Assembly: GCA_001972305.1 (NCBI GenBank)
Contig: BDDD01000901.1
Location: 413,337-477,336, forward strand
DNA length: 64,000 nucleotides
DNA from: Cephalotus follicularis
Lineage: Eukaryota; Streptophyta; Magnoliopsida; Oxalidales; Cephalotaceae
Reading direction: 5' to 3'
The notes below the pieces were generated by a model, which made no database searches, had not been told where the DNA came from, and saw only the letters and a list, made by a program, of their open reading frames with translations. Positions 25,701 to 35,351 of the stretch are shown here, piece after piece. Every line of letters begins with the position of its first letter. Position 1 is the first letter of the stretch. Made by a program: the position numbers and the translations under genes.

Positions 25701-28700
25701 CAAAAAAAACAATCATGATGTTAATAAAAATCCAATCCAATTATTAATAGGAAAAGAAATCTTAGTCCTAACCTTGAATAATAACAATGACAAAAACTTC
25801 CTAAAGGAACTTTGATTTTTTTTTTTTTTTTATTGCTACTGCATTCATTCCCTCAGGGTGGTGAGACTTGGCTCAACCAAGAAAACATGAGCATACTCAT
25901 AGATAGTAGGATCATTCCCTTTAACTCTTCCTAGAATATCCACGTGCTCTCGATTGATGATACGAATTTCCATTTTGATAACGAGCCTCCATGTCAAGCA
26001 CCTCTTCAATTACTTTTGGTTTTTTTGGCAACTAATAGCCCAATCATTAACTTCTTGTTCATTATCATGACAGCGTGTATAAACCTATATTTCATGATAC
26101 ACTTCCAAAATGTCAATTTGAAAAGGTGCTTGACATGATAAACCTATATTGACACACTTTACAACGCTTCACCAACCTATCAACATCTCTCATCATCTTT
26201 TGCCAATAATAACGATCTACTACCAATGTCAAAGTCTTTATCACTTCCAAAATGTCCTCCTAAATCACCAACATGTAACTCTTGAATACTTAATTCACGG
26301 AAATAGTCTTTGGTACACACAAACAGTTGCCATGAAACATGAACAAAAAAAGAAAGAGATGAACCTCTTGTTGTACTTTGCAATTCCTTCATAACGTGGA
26401 TAAAACAATGACCAGTAGCATACTGATTTTTCAATTCATCAAACCCAACTAGTCGAGCACGCAAAGTTTTTATCACATCATAGCTCGCCGATTAAGTGCA
26501 TCCGCAACTCTATTAGACTCACAAGATTCGTGCTTTAATGTAAATGTAAACTGCAACAAAAAATAACTCCATTCCACATGCTTTGCCGTAAGTTTTCTTT
26601 GTGAATTAAGATAGATAAGTGCTTCGTGATCATAATATACCACAAAATCCAGATATAACAAATAATGTGGCCGACGGCCAAGAGCCGGTATTAAAGCATA
26701 AAACTCCAAGTCGTGAGTTGAATATTGTCATTATGCATTTGACAGTTTCTCATTAAAAAAGGCCACTAGTGTACTTCTTAGCTTAAAACAACTCCTATCC
26801 CTACACTGCACAAACTCCACCACATACAGTTTATCAAAATCTTGTATAATTAGGACAAGTTCTTCAGTTATGGCAGTTTTGGTTCTATTAAAGGCATTTC
26901 TGCTTCTTTTGACCAATTAATATTCCTCCCGTCAAACATATTGTTATTGGACTCGTTATCACACTGAAATTGCAAATAATTCTTCGATTAAAGGAGGTTG
27001 AACAATCCATGGAAGCTACGAACATCGCCCAAGAACTGAGGTGTAGGCCACTCAATAATGGCTTTTACATTGTCAGGATCTAGCTTAAAACCTTCGCCCA
27101 ATAATAAAACCCAAAAACACCACGCTGTCGCACAAAAAATAACAGCTCTTCAAGTTAACGTAGAGTTTCTCATGTTAAAGAACTTCCATGACTTGCCTAA
27201 TATGATTTGAATGCTCTTATTTGCCCTTTACTAAAAATTAATATTTCATCAAAATAAACAACCACAAAAGAATGAAGCAAAGGTCATGTTGGGTGCATTA
27301 GAAAGACAAAATGGCATCACACGCCATTCAAACAATCTATCTAAGGTTTTAAATGCTTTCTTCCATTCATCTCCATTTTTGAGAAGAATCCCATATAACA
27401 TAGAATAGCCTTATAGAGTATAAAGGGGCTCTCTAAGTTTTTGATGGGCTTGAGGACTGAGCCGAAGTTGATGATAATAACCATCTTTTAAGACAATCTT
27501 GGGGAATATAGTGGAACTAGCAAGCAAACATCTAAACTAACTGTGGTAAGAGAAATCAGTAATCAACAATAATCTTGTTAAGTACACGGTTGTCTATACA
27601 AATTCTCCATGATCCTTCTTTTTTTAGAGTATAAAGTGTTGACCAGGAACAAGGGCCTTTACTTTCTTGGACTAAACCCCCCTCAATCAAACTCCTACTT
27701 CATGTCACATCTCAAGGCATTGTGTCAGTGGCATTCTATACACAGCTTGATTAGATAAAACTGTCCATGGAATCAAATCTATATCATGTTGGACGTCTCG
27801 CATAGGTGGCAGCCCTTAGGATAATTCTTCGGGAACAATTTCAGCAAACTCATCTAGCAATTCTTTGACCTCTTATGGATATGATGAATTTACCTCTTCC
27901 CCACTTGCTACAATTCTCCCAAATAGCACACTTACAACTCCCAATTCATTACTCATTTTTTCAAATTGACGAGTAGTTATAAATAAAATAGCCTGGTCGA
28001 TGTTTGTCACACTAATTTTGAGATGGGCATAGTGCCAGTCCGGCTGGTATTCATAAATTCAGCCCGGACCACCGCCAAATTTGGTGGTCTGGGCTGATGA
28101 TCGGACCACCCACTGGTCCTACAGGACACAGGGCCGTTAAAGACAGGTTTGGTTACGGGCCCGTAACCGGGACCGGACTTCGGACCGATCCTGGCACACC
28201 GGTCCAGACCCATAAAACAAATTGAAAAAATTAAAATCAAAACGTTGGCAACGGCTACTGCCCACAAAAATAATTTTTTAAATTTTTTTTTTGATTTTCC
28301 TAACTCTATAAATATCACTTCTCCATATCATTTCAATTCACAATTATCTCAACCTCCTCAACTCTCTACAGCCTCAATTTCTCTCAATACCAACTCTGTG
28401 AAGTTTTAGTGGCTTAAATTTTATTTACTTGTCTGTTTACTCGCTCAGTCACACACTTTCACAAAAATGTTGAATCGAAACACTAGAGGCAATTGGAGAA
28501 ATGAGATACCCCTAACAAGAAATAAACTCCCCAACATTCTTGCTCCGGTTGGACGTGCTGATCTCTTATGTGCCTTCTCCAATTCAATCTACGACGTCGC
28601 ATCTTCAAGCTTTGGACGACTCTGAAACCCAACCTTCGGACGATGAACAATTTGACGTTTTCGGGTACGCTGATCGTGATGAAGATGACAATGACGGCGC

Positions 28701-31700
28701 AACAGGAACACAGACACAATCCGAGGCAACAGCCCCACTGTTCGAAGCACCTTAGCCAATCCACTCTCGACATATGGGACCGATAAGTGTAAGGTTTCTG
28801 TAGTGTGGGAATACATGGAAGTTCGTGAGGTCAATGGTGTACAAAAAGTCTGCTGCAAGGTATGTAATGTCTAACATTGCTCTTATCAAAAGGTCATGGC
28901 ACCGGTAACTATAAGAGGCACCTATTGCCTTGTATGCAGAGACATGGTATTAATCCCAACGTCCAATTTGAGTCCGCGGGTACCGGTGCCGGTCCCAATA
29001 ACTTTAAATTTTCAAATGAAATTCATTAGCAAAAACTAGTTAATTTTGCTATATGTATGGTATTACCGTTCAGTGTTGTTGACCACTCAACGTTTAGAGA
29101 TTGGGTTACCACGCCATTAATCCTCTAGCACAAATCATATCTAGGAGGATTTTTGTACGAGATTGTAGGGAAAAATTTAAAATAGAAAAACATAGGTTAA
29201 TCGAATCCTATAAAGAGATTACAACTTTTGCACTCACCTCAGATCTTTGGACCAATAGTATAGGAGGGGTTTTTATTTGTATAACGGCCCACTATACAGA
29301 TAAAAACTAGTTTGTACAATAACGAATTCCTTCTTTCTGTGTATTTGAACACCCTCACACTGATAACGACAAAGCTAGGGTAATAGAATTAGTTGCACAT
29401 GAATATGGTATATATAATAAAATTTTTTGTATAATTTTTTTATAATGTTACTAATAATACTAATGTTATTAACATATTAAAAAGTTGACTTAATCCAATT
29501 TTAGATGTGCACTTTTTCATGTTAGATGCGTTTGTCATATTATTAATCTGATTATACAAAATGGTTAAAGCGTTAATAGGCATATTATTGAAAACATTAG
29601 AAATGCGATAATTTTATTAGATGATCGGCTGCTGAAAAGATGAATTTAGGCGAATTTGTAATTCACATGGATTAAAATACAAGAGATTGTTAGTTAATGT
29701 TCAACATAGTTGGAATTCGACATATGCATTGTGCAAAATTACATACCAGTATAGGCAACCACTATCTGATTACTGTCCTGCATATGCTCCAGAGAATCAT
29801 TGTAGCGAAAATAATTGAGATAATTGTCTGCTGGTAGTTAATTTTTTAATCAAATTTGGCAAATTGACTACTCTTTTTCTGCCCAATATTATGTTACTAC
29901 TACCTAGTCGTATTTAAACAGTATGAAATTTGTATCATATTTGAATAGCGCAGGTGTAACGAATATTTTGGAGAAATGTGGGGGTACATCGAGGAGAAAA
30001 TTCCTCCAGTATTTCAAGAACATTGCGTTGTTATTTATGTTAGCTGTTGTAGTAAATCCTAGGATAAACTTGCAAGGATTAGTGCATGCTTTGGAACTGA
30101 TCAAGGCATCTTTACCTTCTAATTCAGGTTTTGTTGAGCACGATAGAGATGCCATACTTGCACATTTAACTAACATGTTTGATATTTATGTTCAAAAGTT
30201 TTCTAATTCTATAACCATCCAACAAGTACATGCTCCCTCCCCAGATGAAGGTAGGGGCAAGAGTATAATCGCCTTCATGAGCTCAGCATTTCGCAGCCCT
30301 TCTTTGTCAAACCACTCCAGCGAGTCACTGCGTTCCCGCAGAGCAAGTAACACTGCGCTCCAACAGTACCTTGGAAAGGAACACCCATCGACGTACATGA
30401 CAATTGAAGATTTGAATGAGATTGATGTCTTGGAGTGGTGGAAGAAACGGACTCAACGGTATCTCGTTCTCTCAACCACGGCACGAGACTTGCTTACATC
30501 TCCAGTGTCAACCGTTGCTTCGGAGACCGCATTCTCAGCCGGTGGGAGAGTGCTCAACGACAGATGGAGCACTTTAAGTCCACAATCACTCGCATTGTGT
30601 GTTTGTTTGAAAGACTGGATATCTCAGGAGGTGCGTACGGCTGACTTCGCAGACGAAAAGAACCCGAGCGACAAAGAATGAAACCCTTTGAGGAAGAACT
30701 CCTAGCCCATGTGAGTTTAAACTGTGAACGGCTATAACATAAAAATGTATACTCCTAACTGGTAAGAGTATAAACTGTGAATCGCCATAAGATAATTAAA
30801 TAACAATGTACACTCCCGGCCCGCGTGAGTATAAACTATGAACGACAAAACAATCAATAAAAATATTCATTATCGTATCATTTGTCCACATGTGTTATTT
30901 TTACATACTTTAATTTTGTGATTGTAACATTACAAATGCAAGTTGTTCTTAATATTACTTGGATCAACAGTTAGTTGCCTTAATTTGTTATTTTTTTCCA
31001 ATAAATGACGAACCAATGCAAACCTTTGAATTGCACCCACTAGCCAGCTAAAAACCCGGACCCAGACCCTAACCTTAAAAAAAATTAGGAACCAGTCGGG
31101 GCTATTGAAGGTTTCGGATTGGATCGGTCCGGGCCCAGACTCGTGCCCACCACTACACTAATTGGGTCCTCTTTTAAAGGTTGCAATGTCAATTTCTAGT
31201 TATCTTTACAAAAAGTGTGTATTTTGAGTAGTACGATAAGTCATATCTTGAACAAACAAGTAACATCCATGGGTGCTTTGTAACCTCAATCAAACATCAA
31301 ATCCTACGTAGTCTTCTAAGCATCTCCCATGTCAAATTGAACTAAACGAGGAATAACAAGAAACTCTGTAAGGATGTGGATGCTTCTCCCACGTTAAATT
31401 CTATATGCATCTAGATTAGGTACTGTCCCTGGTATCAAATCTATAGCATGTGGGACGTCCCGCATAGGTGGCAACCCTTAAGACAATTCTTCATGAATAA
31501 TTTGAGCAAACTCATCTAGCAATTCTTTGACCTCTTATGGATATGATGAATCTACCTCTTCCCCACATCCTACAATTCTCCCAAATAGAACATTTACAAC
31601 TACCAATCCACTGCTCATTTTTTCGAATTGATGACCTGTTAAAAAGATATTTGCCTGGTTGATATTTGTTACACTAACTGGGTCCTCTTTTAAAGGTTGC

Positions 31701-34700
31701 AACGCCAATTTCTAGCTATCTTTACAAATAGTATATGTATTTCGAGTGGTACAATGAGTCATATCTCGATCAAACATGTAACAAACATCCATGGGTGCTT
31801 TGTAATTTCATTCAAACATCACACCATACATCGTCTTTGTAAGCATCTCCCATGTCGAATTGTACTAAACGAAGAAAAGTTACACGAAACTTAGTAAGGA
31901 TGTCGATGCTTCTCAGTTGCTAACTTCAATCTATCCACAACTTTTTTGGCTACCATATTTTCACAACTACCATTATCAATAACAGCATCTCGCACCTTCC
32001 AACTACAATTTACTCACAGTGCGAAAAAATACATCTCCTACAAATCTTCTTAATCTTCGATCTTAGAGGCTATCATAACTCCTCTCACGACAAGACACTC
32101 ACCTTGCATAGGTGACAAATCAATTTCTTGCTCCTCTTCATCAACATATTCATGAGAAATAGGATCCACGATTTCCTCTTCTTCTATATGATCAATTTCT
32201 ACTAGGTTAACTCAACGATGAGGACATTAGTAAGAAGGATCTTCAAGCTTGTGATAATTAAAACAACAATGAGATCGAGCAATCAGGGGAAAACAGAGTC
32301 AAATAGACGATCATGCATTACTGACAACATTGTTCGTTGCACCAACACGAGATAAGTCCTTACCGTTTTCACTCCTATTAGCCCACCAACAACTTTAGAA
32401 GTTGCCTTACTAGCACAGTCAACTTCCAACTTTGTTTTTGAAACTGTTTGGGCACTCCTTGCTCTTTGGACAACATTTGTAATCCTTGACCAAGTTGTTG
32501 CAGACTTGCAATCACAGGAGTTGCTAAAGGACATCTAGGACCATATTGAGCCAATCATTAAACTGCTTAAGGGCATATTGATGTGCATACTCAAGATCGG
32601 AAATACAATGAATACCCATCTCATCACATGTAATAAGTCTCAAACCGAATAAATATTGTGCATTAAGTCAGTCATCTATCTCATTAAATCGAACCCGTAG
32701 AGACAGATTATAAAACTCACTTTTGTGTACACCACACTCAATTCTCTGTCACTGCCCATGAAATCTCTCATACAACTTCATCATATAATCAACCAAGCAA
32801 AATCACTTTCTTAGTTTTGATTTCACAGCTTCCCATGTACGAATCCTCTACTTGCCTTGCCTAATCCACTGCTCTTCCAATCGTTTCCCCCACTGAAGAA
32901 CAATTACCTTCAATTTTAATTTCATAGATCACACTTTTGTCTCTTCAGTTATCAACTTCCATTAAACATAATTTTCCAAACTTGACTCCCAATTTAAAGT
33001 ATCATCAGCACGCATCTTACCACAGAAATCACGGACATCAATTCAAATCACCGAATTAGGATCAAGTGCTCTTACTAATCACTCTTCTTAAGCAACGCGC
33101 TCAAGCTGATCACGATTCATGGGATTATGAGCGGATTAGCTTCATCACCGAACCTACTTTGTCCTCACTCAAAACCTCCATCCTGTAGGTTTAAGGGATC
33201 ACGAACAACTTCTGCCACCTCAAGTCGGCCTTCTTTCGACCACTATGCAAGTTATGTACCTCTTGCATAAATTCTTCCATCCTTATTTACATCTCTATTA
33301 TCAATTGGGCTAGGTTTAGCCAATTCTTTCTACCATTCGAGAATCTAGAACAATCTTCAGCTCTGATACCAAATTGATGACGCTAGCCCCATTTTAATCG
33401 TAATTAGAGAGTAATAGGAAATGGAGAAATCAAGAGATGGGGGAAATACACAGCTACAAGGACTGGTCTTTTGGTTTCTATTGCCAGGAAAGAGAAAGAG
33501 AAGTATTTATTGATAATTTATGATGATAATGGTCTCTAATTTATTACAGCCCTATAAGCCTCTTAATATAAGAAAAGGAATCCTAATACTAATAAGAAAA
33601 ACAATCCCAATAATAATAATAATAGAAAAAAACAAGAATAATGCTAATTAGAACAGTGAATAGGAAAAGAAATCCTCAATCTAATCCTTAAATAATTACA
33701 ATTATTAATAATAATAAATAAAAACTTGCTAAAGTAACCTTTTTTAGTGCTCTTGCATCAAGCAAACTAGTCATGCAAACCGTGGTGCATTTGGACATGG
33801 ACCAGGCAGCAGTACATAGGAGAAGATGTGAAAATGCAATCCGCAGTCTTAGACAGGGAAGCATCGCTGCATAAAATGCAAGATCCCTTCATCTATTGCC
33901 CATAAAATATGACAGAATCACGGTTCTCCTTGAGAGTCAAAAGTCGTAGTCTGGAATGTTGAATTGCTAAAAATCCATACAAATTACGCCAACCAAGTTA
34001 CTTAAATAGGCTAGACATTAATTCAGTATCCATATAATTGTTTTCGCTTAAAATTTATAGAGACAAACCCGAATCTGGTTTCCGATAGGGGCTGAAGCAC
34101 ATCAACGTAGAATGAGTTGCAATTCAAGTCCCTCATACGCAAATAACCTTTTTCCCAAGGTCAAAATACACAATCACCCAAATTAGAGCACAAACAATAT
34201 AATAATGCCCCAGCTTCATCCAAAAAACTCAAATAGTGAAACATCGACCAAATTCTCATGCGTAATACTCAATCTAATAAACGAAATCACAGTTCATTAG
34301 TAAGAATGAACACCCATGAAGTTCCAAATTATCATCATTCACACTCCGTGAAAAGCAATATTATTGATCTAGGTTTATTTGTAATCTCTACAAATATCAA
34401 ATACTGTTCCCCATGGGACATAAAACCATCCTATCTCTTAAATCAAACAGAGAGATCAAAATTAAAGTTAAGGAAATCTACAATACCAGCAATATCTTCC
34501 ACCTGGTCAGCCTTAACAATGTGAACTCCACCCTTAAGACCGCTCGTAAATGTTCCCAATCCTCTTCCACCGGCCAGAATTTGGCTTTTAACCACCAACT
34601 GCAACAGGATAAAGAAAGCAAGAAAATGATGTCAAAGAAGAAAACTAAAAATATATATATTTATTTTGATAAGATTGCAATTGCATTACTTCTCATTTTA

Positions 34701-35151
34701 GATATAGCCAAAGAAATAAATCATAAGGTCAAAATAATAAAAAAAAATGACCTCATTTGCATTGGGAAATATACTCTTAAGAGCCTCCTTGACTTGATCG
34801 ATAGAAGAAGCAGCAACTCCTTTGGGAACATTGACGCCGTATTTGGCCATTAACTCAGCCCCCTAATCACGGCCATTCAATCATCAAAAACACTATATTT
34901 CAATGATAAACATCCTTCTAATAATTACGGATCAAACAGTACATTTTACTTGTGCTGCAATACGTTAAATCTGAAAAATAAATAAAATGACATGCCAAAA
35001 AATAATTACAACGCGTGGAAACAAAAATCGGAATCGAAAGCAGAGGTACCTGATATTCATGGATGTTGAGGCGACGGAGTTGCTGTTGCTGGTATTTTCC
35101 AGCGATGGAGAGGGAACGAGATAAGAGCTTGTTCAGCAATCCTCTCACCAT
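13656..35151 (-). CDS. Succinate--CoA ligase [ADP-forming] subunit beta, mitochondrial
   Basis: This is the beta subunit of the TCA-cycle enzyme that converts succinyl-CoA, ADP and phosphate to succinate, CoA and ATP, working in the mitochondrial matrix with the alpha subunit. Twelve exons with GT-AG borders give 422 codons plus TAA; the Arabidopsis protein is about 421 aa. Residues 1-27 are Arg/Leu/Ser-rich and acid-free, a mitochondrial targeting peptide. The ATP-grasp domain follows (about 30-250), with AGGRG at 80-84 and probable Mg-binding N234 (in LEINP) and D248. The C-terminal CoA-ligase domain has [11 protein letters not shown] (299-309), [12 protein letters not shown] (315-326) and [10 protein letters not shown] (352-361). 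No stop or frameshift was found, so the gene looks intact. Introns 3 (9,341 bp) and 4 (8,462 bp) are swollen by transposons; the other nine are 102-841 bp. His373, at the end of exon 10, is unusual: I recall Glu or Gln there in other plants. Confidence 0.96.
13863..13934 (-). CDS. Ligase beta exon 11 (residues 374-397)
   Basis: Encodes [20 protein letters not shown] and RILK. 72 nt; acceptor TTTTGAAG|GTT, donor AAG|GTATT. Confidence 0.95.
14014..14520. mobile_element. MITE-like element in intron 10
   Basis: About 507 bp with terminal inverted repeats GGATGGCAA (14,014) and TTGCCATCC (ending 14,520). The similarity extends to a shared ATGGG after about 12 bp. Subterminal parts carry repeated 'tcccc', 'ccatcccc' and 'aatccctgtccc' words. 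No transposase frame is present. A clean TSD could not be assigned, so the superfamily is open. Confidence 0.6.
14776..14898 (-). CDS. Ligase beta exon 10 (residues 333-373)
   Basis: Encodes [19 protein letters not shown] and [18 protein letters not shown], then His373 next to the donor CAT|GTGAG. 123 nt; acceptor ATCAG|GTG. Confidence 0.95.
15377..15541 (-). CDS. Ligase beta exon 9 (residues 278-332)
   Basis: Encodes the start of the CoA-ligase domain, with [19 protein letters not shown] and [17 protein letters not shown]. 165 nt; acceptor GGCAG|GTG, donor CAG|GTAAT. Confidence 0.96.
15799..15933 (-). CDS. Ligase beta exon 8 (residues 233-277)
   Basis: Encodes INPIAET and [16 protein letters not shown], carrying the two predicted Mg ligands N234 and D248 at the 14-residue spacing seen in E. 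coli SucC. Acceptor AGCAG|ATC, donor GAG|GTTTG. Confidence 0.95.
16075..16227 (-). CDS. Ligase beta exon 7 (residues 182-232)
   Basis: Encodes [20 protein letters not shown] through the KKLYELF helix to LLE. 153 nt; acceptor GATAG|GTA, donor GAA|GTAGG. Confidence 0.95.
16330..16404 (-). CDS. Ligase beta exon 6 (residues 157-181)
   Basis: Encodes [18 protein letters not shown] and PDMIIK. 75 nt; acceptor CTCAG|CTA, donor AAG|GTTTG. Confidence 0.95.
16541..16618 (-). CDS. Ligase beta exon 5 (residues 131-156)
   Basis: Encodes [15 protein letters not shown] and DRNSAGP. 78 nt; acceptor CACAG|GTT, donor CCT|GTATG. Confidence 0.95.
17263..17678. other. Left interior of the Mutator-like element
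   Basis: AT-rich DNA followed by a more coding-like stretch (about 17,470-17,602, plus strand, ending in WKP and a stop). It was not recognised as any family; it may be part of a captured gene. Confidence 0.35.
18101..21766 (-). pseudogene. LINE ORF2 (endonuclease, reverse transcriptase, zf-RVT), inactivated
   Basis: Begins [13 protein letters not shown] at 21,766, then two stops after about 18 residues. The endonuclease continues with [13 protein letters not shown] and GVSDHTPV, the metal-binding and catalytic DHT motif, and has an in-frame stop near 21,500. The reverse transcriptase begins near '[13 protein letters not shown]', shifts frame near 20,230, and continues with [12 protein letters not shown] and [10 protein letters not shown]. 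It breaks again at 19,858, then reads [11 protein letters not shown], the catalytic FADD box. A last frame change near 18,950 leads to a zf-RVT domain (FKSAWEPI, then [21 protein letters not shown]) and the true stop at 18,101. All domains are present but in at least four pieces. Confidence 0.9.
21763..23513 (-). pseudogene. LINE ORF1 (DUF4283 + CCHC_4 zinc knuckle), inactivated
   Basis: The probable start is [13 protein letters not shown] at 23,513. A frame change near 23,400, a TAG just before 23,244 and a TAG near 22,350 break the frame. The longest open part (23,244-22,351) has the DUF4283 pattern: '[14 protein letters not shown]', then '[20 protein letters not shown]', then '[10 protein letters not shown]'. 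After the last stop come '[21 protein letters not shown]', the zinc knuckle of plant LINE ORF1, and a low-complexity tail. Proteins of this type bind the element RNA. Confidence 0.82.
23720..24080 (+). pseudogene. PPR-like gene fragment captured in the Mutator-like element
   Basis: On the plus strand, one frame reads [18 protein letters not shown] second frame further on reads [18 protein letters not shown], close to the consensus of a PLS-type pentatricopeptide repeat (usually [16 protein letters not shown]). The stretch has no start codon, changes frame and contains stops, so it is a decayed exon fragment. PPR proteins bind organellar RNA; a fragment this short would have no such role. It lies inside the Mutator TIRs and outside the LINE, as expected for transduplicated host DNA. 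The family call rests mainly on the 18-residue match. Confidence 0.6.
24453..25080. other. Remaining intron 4 sequence
   Basis: AT-rich, no gene. It contains a local direct repeat (about 24,845-24,870 and 24,889-24,914: 'aacctcaaccagtttttctgacaaacca' versus its near copy). Confidence 0.5.
25081..25145 (-). CDS. Ligase beta exon 4 (residues 109-130)
   Basis: Encodes [17 protein letters not shown]. This 65-nt exon stands alone between the two giant introns, so both must be spliced correctly to include it. Acceptor TGCAG|GG; donor AAG|GTGTGG. Confidence 0.95.
25464..25843 (-). repeat. 3' LTR of G3
   Basis: Begins TGCAGTAGC and ends GTCATCA on the minus strand. It is preceded by a purine-rich tract (ctgagggaatgaa) that can serve as polypurine primer. 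It contains a T-run expansion at its start. Confidence 0.75.
26180..27700 (-). pseudogene. G3 pol remnants: reverse transcriptase, RNase H, integrase N-terminus
   Basis: From high to low coordinates on the minus strand: an RT start near 27,690-27,585 matching the gypsy pattern around '[12 protein letters not shown]' and 'KKKDHGEFV', with stops; RNase H at 26,709-26,473 ([23 protein letters not shown], then [11 protein letters not shown]); and the integrase zinc-finger region at 26,476-26,180 ([13 protein letters not shown], then [16 protein letters not shown]). These would be the polymerase and integration functions, but many stops separate them. Confidence 0.75.
28017..31154 (+). mobile_element. 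hAT transposon nested in G3
   Basis: 3,138 bp flanked by an exact 8-bp target-site duplication ACACTAAT (28,009-28,016 and 31,155-31,162), the hAT hallmark length. The ends are related inverted repeats (gatgggcatagtgcc.. and ggtgggcacgagtc..), each followed by CCGG/GGACC-rich subterminal sequence ('ccggaccgatcc'). Broken transposase sequence on the plus strand includes the hAT C-terminal dimerisation domain. Confidence 0.9.
28467..30681 (+). pseudogene. hAT transposase, broken
   Basis: Begins near [13 protein letters not shown] (28,467). A BED-type zinc finger region follows ('[21 protein letters not shown]'), then shifts frame. The catalytic region is represented by '[15 protein letters not shown]' (29,101-29,310) and decayed AT-rich sequence with many stops. 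The C-terminal 252-codon frame (29,923-30,681) is open. It contains '[16 protein letters not shown]' and the dimerisation domain '[20 protein letters not shown]' followed by [16 protein letters not shown]. Transposase would bind the TIRs and catalyse cut-and-paste movement. This copy cannot encode it, because the middle third has lost its frame. Confidence 0.85.
31163..33356 (-). pseudogene. G3 gag/protease region remnant
   Basis: Minus-strand sequence between the hAT element and the primer-binding site. A degraded zinc knuckle is visible near 32,250 ('[14 protein letters not shown]' then a stop and CP). No long frame survives; the longest is 83 codons at 32,534-32,283. Function is inferred from its place in the element. 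Confidence 0.55.
33360..33371 (-). other. Primer-binding site of G3 (iMet-tRNA)
   Basis: Exact TGGTATCAGAGC on the minus strand, two bases after the 5' LTR. Confidence 0.85.
33375..33757 (-). repeat. 5' LTR of G3
   Basis: Begins TGCAAGAGC on the minus strand and ends GTCATCA, followed after two bases by the TGGTATCAGAGC primer-binding site at 33,371-33,360. Confidence 0.78.
34487..34598 (-). CDS. Ligase beta exon 3 (residues 72-109, split codon)
   Basis: Encodes the ATP-grasp segment with [16 protein letters not shown]. It ends in a split Gly codon (G|GT) completed in exon 4 across the 9.3-kb intron 3. Acceptor GCAG|TTG. Confidence 0.95.
34752..34862 (-). CDS. Ligase beta exon 2 (residues 35-71)
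   Basis: Encodes [15 protein letters not shown] and a variable helix. Acceptor TTAG|GGG; donor GAG|GTCA. Length 111 nt, phase 0 at both ends. Confidence 0.95.
35050..35151 (-). CDS. Ligase beta exon 1 (residues 1-34)
   Basis: Encodes the start Met, the targeting peptide and RRLNIHEYQ, the conserved start of the mature protein. The donor is CAG|GTACC. The ATG is preceded by an A-rich run on the minus strand; no upstream in-frame alternative is supported. Confidence 0.95.
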
Positions 35152-35228
35152 GTTTTTTTTTTTTTTGGTTATGAGAGAGAGAGAGGATCAGCGATGCAGA
35201 TTCCCTCAAGAATGTCTACGTAAAAGAA

Positions 35229-35236
35229 AAACCCTA
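35229..35236 (+). promoter_or_regulatory. Telo-box (AAACCCTA) upstream of the ligase start
   Basis: AAACCCTA on the plus strand about 80 bp upstream of the ATG. It lies next to CT-rich repeats (35,174-35,185 and 35,236-35,249). Telo-boxes are frequent near the start of plant housekeeping genes. Confidence 0.45.
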
Positions 35237-35343
35237 GAGAGAGTGAGAGAAATGTATTTGCCGGAGGCGATCTAGTTTGAGTTTAACAGCCCCTAGAATT
35301 TTTCTTTCGTTCTATTTTGCTTTTTGCCCCTTCATTTCTATGC

Positions 35344-35350
35344 TTTTATA
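35344..35350 (-). promoter_or_regulatory. Candidate TATA box of the ligase gene
   Basis: TATAAAA on the minus strand about 195 bp upstream of the start codon. It would put the transcription start near 35,310-35,320 and give a 5' UTR of about 160 nt. Confidence 0.5.
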
Positions 35351-35351
35351 A

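Larger units (their letters stand above)
27761..31913. repeat. About 0.5-kb tandem duplication inside G3, first copy split by hAT
   Basis: Unit 1 is 27,761-28,016 joined to 31,163-31,422. Unit 2 is 31,423 to about 31,913. They share 'gcataggtggca', 'caaactcatctagcaattct', 'gggtcctcttttaaaggttg' and 'catccatgggtgctttgtaa', at roughly 80-85% identity by eye. The second unit is uninterrupted. Confidence 0.8.
25464..33757 (-). mobile_element. Ty3/gypsy element G3 in intron 3 (decayed, carries hAT)
   Basis: Minus-strand element with a 383-bp 5' LTR (33,757-33,375) and a 380-bp 3' LTR (25,843-25,464). The two are similar along their length ('gatgac.. gccc', 'ggaaagagaaagagaagt', 'ggaaaagaaatcct'). 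An initiator-Met tRNA primer-binding site lies next to the 5' LTR. Internal traces follow the gypsy order on the minus strand: gag with a damaged zinc knuckle near 32,250, protease region, reverse transcriptase (near 27,650), RNase H and integrase. The LTRs and all frames are heavily mutated, so this is an old insertion. Without the hAT it is about 5.2 kb. A clean TSD was not seen (ggcaa versus tcaag). Confidence 0.8.

Noticed and set aside
25459-33762. TSD for gypsy G3
   Set aside because: The 5-mers next to the LTR termini (ggcaa and tcaag) do not match; the old element or mis-set ends prevent a call.
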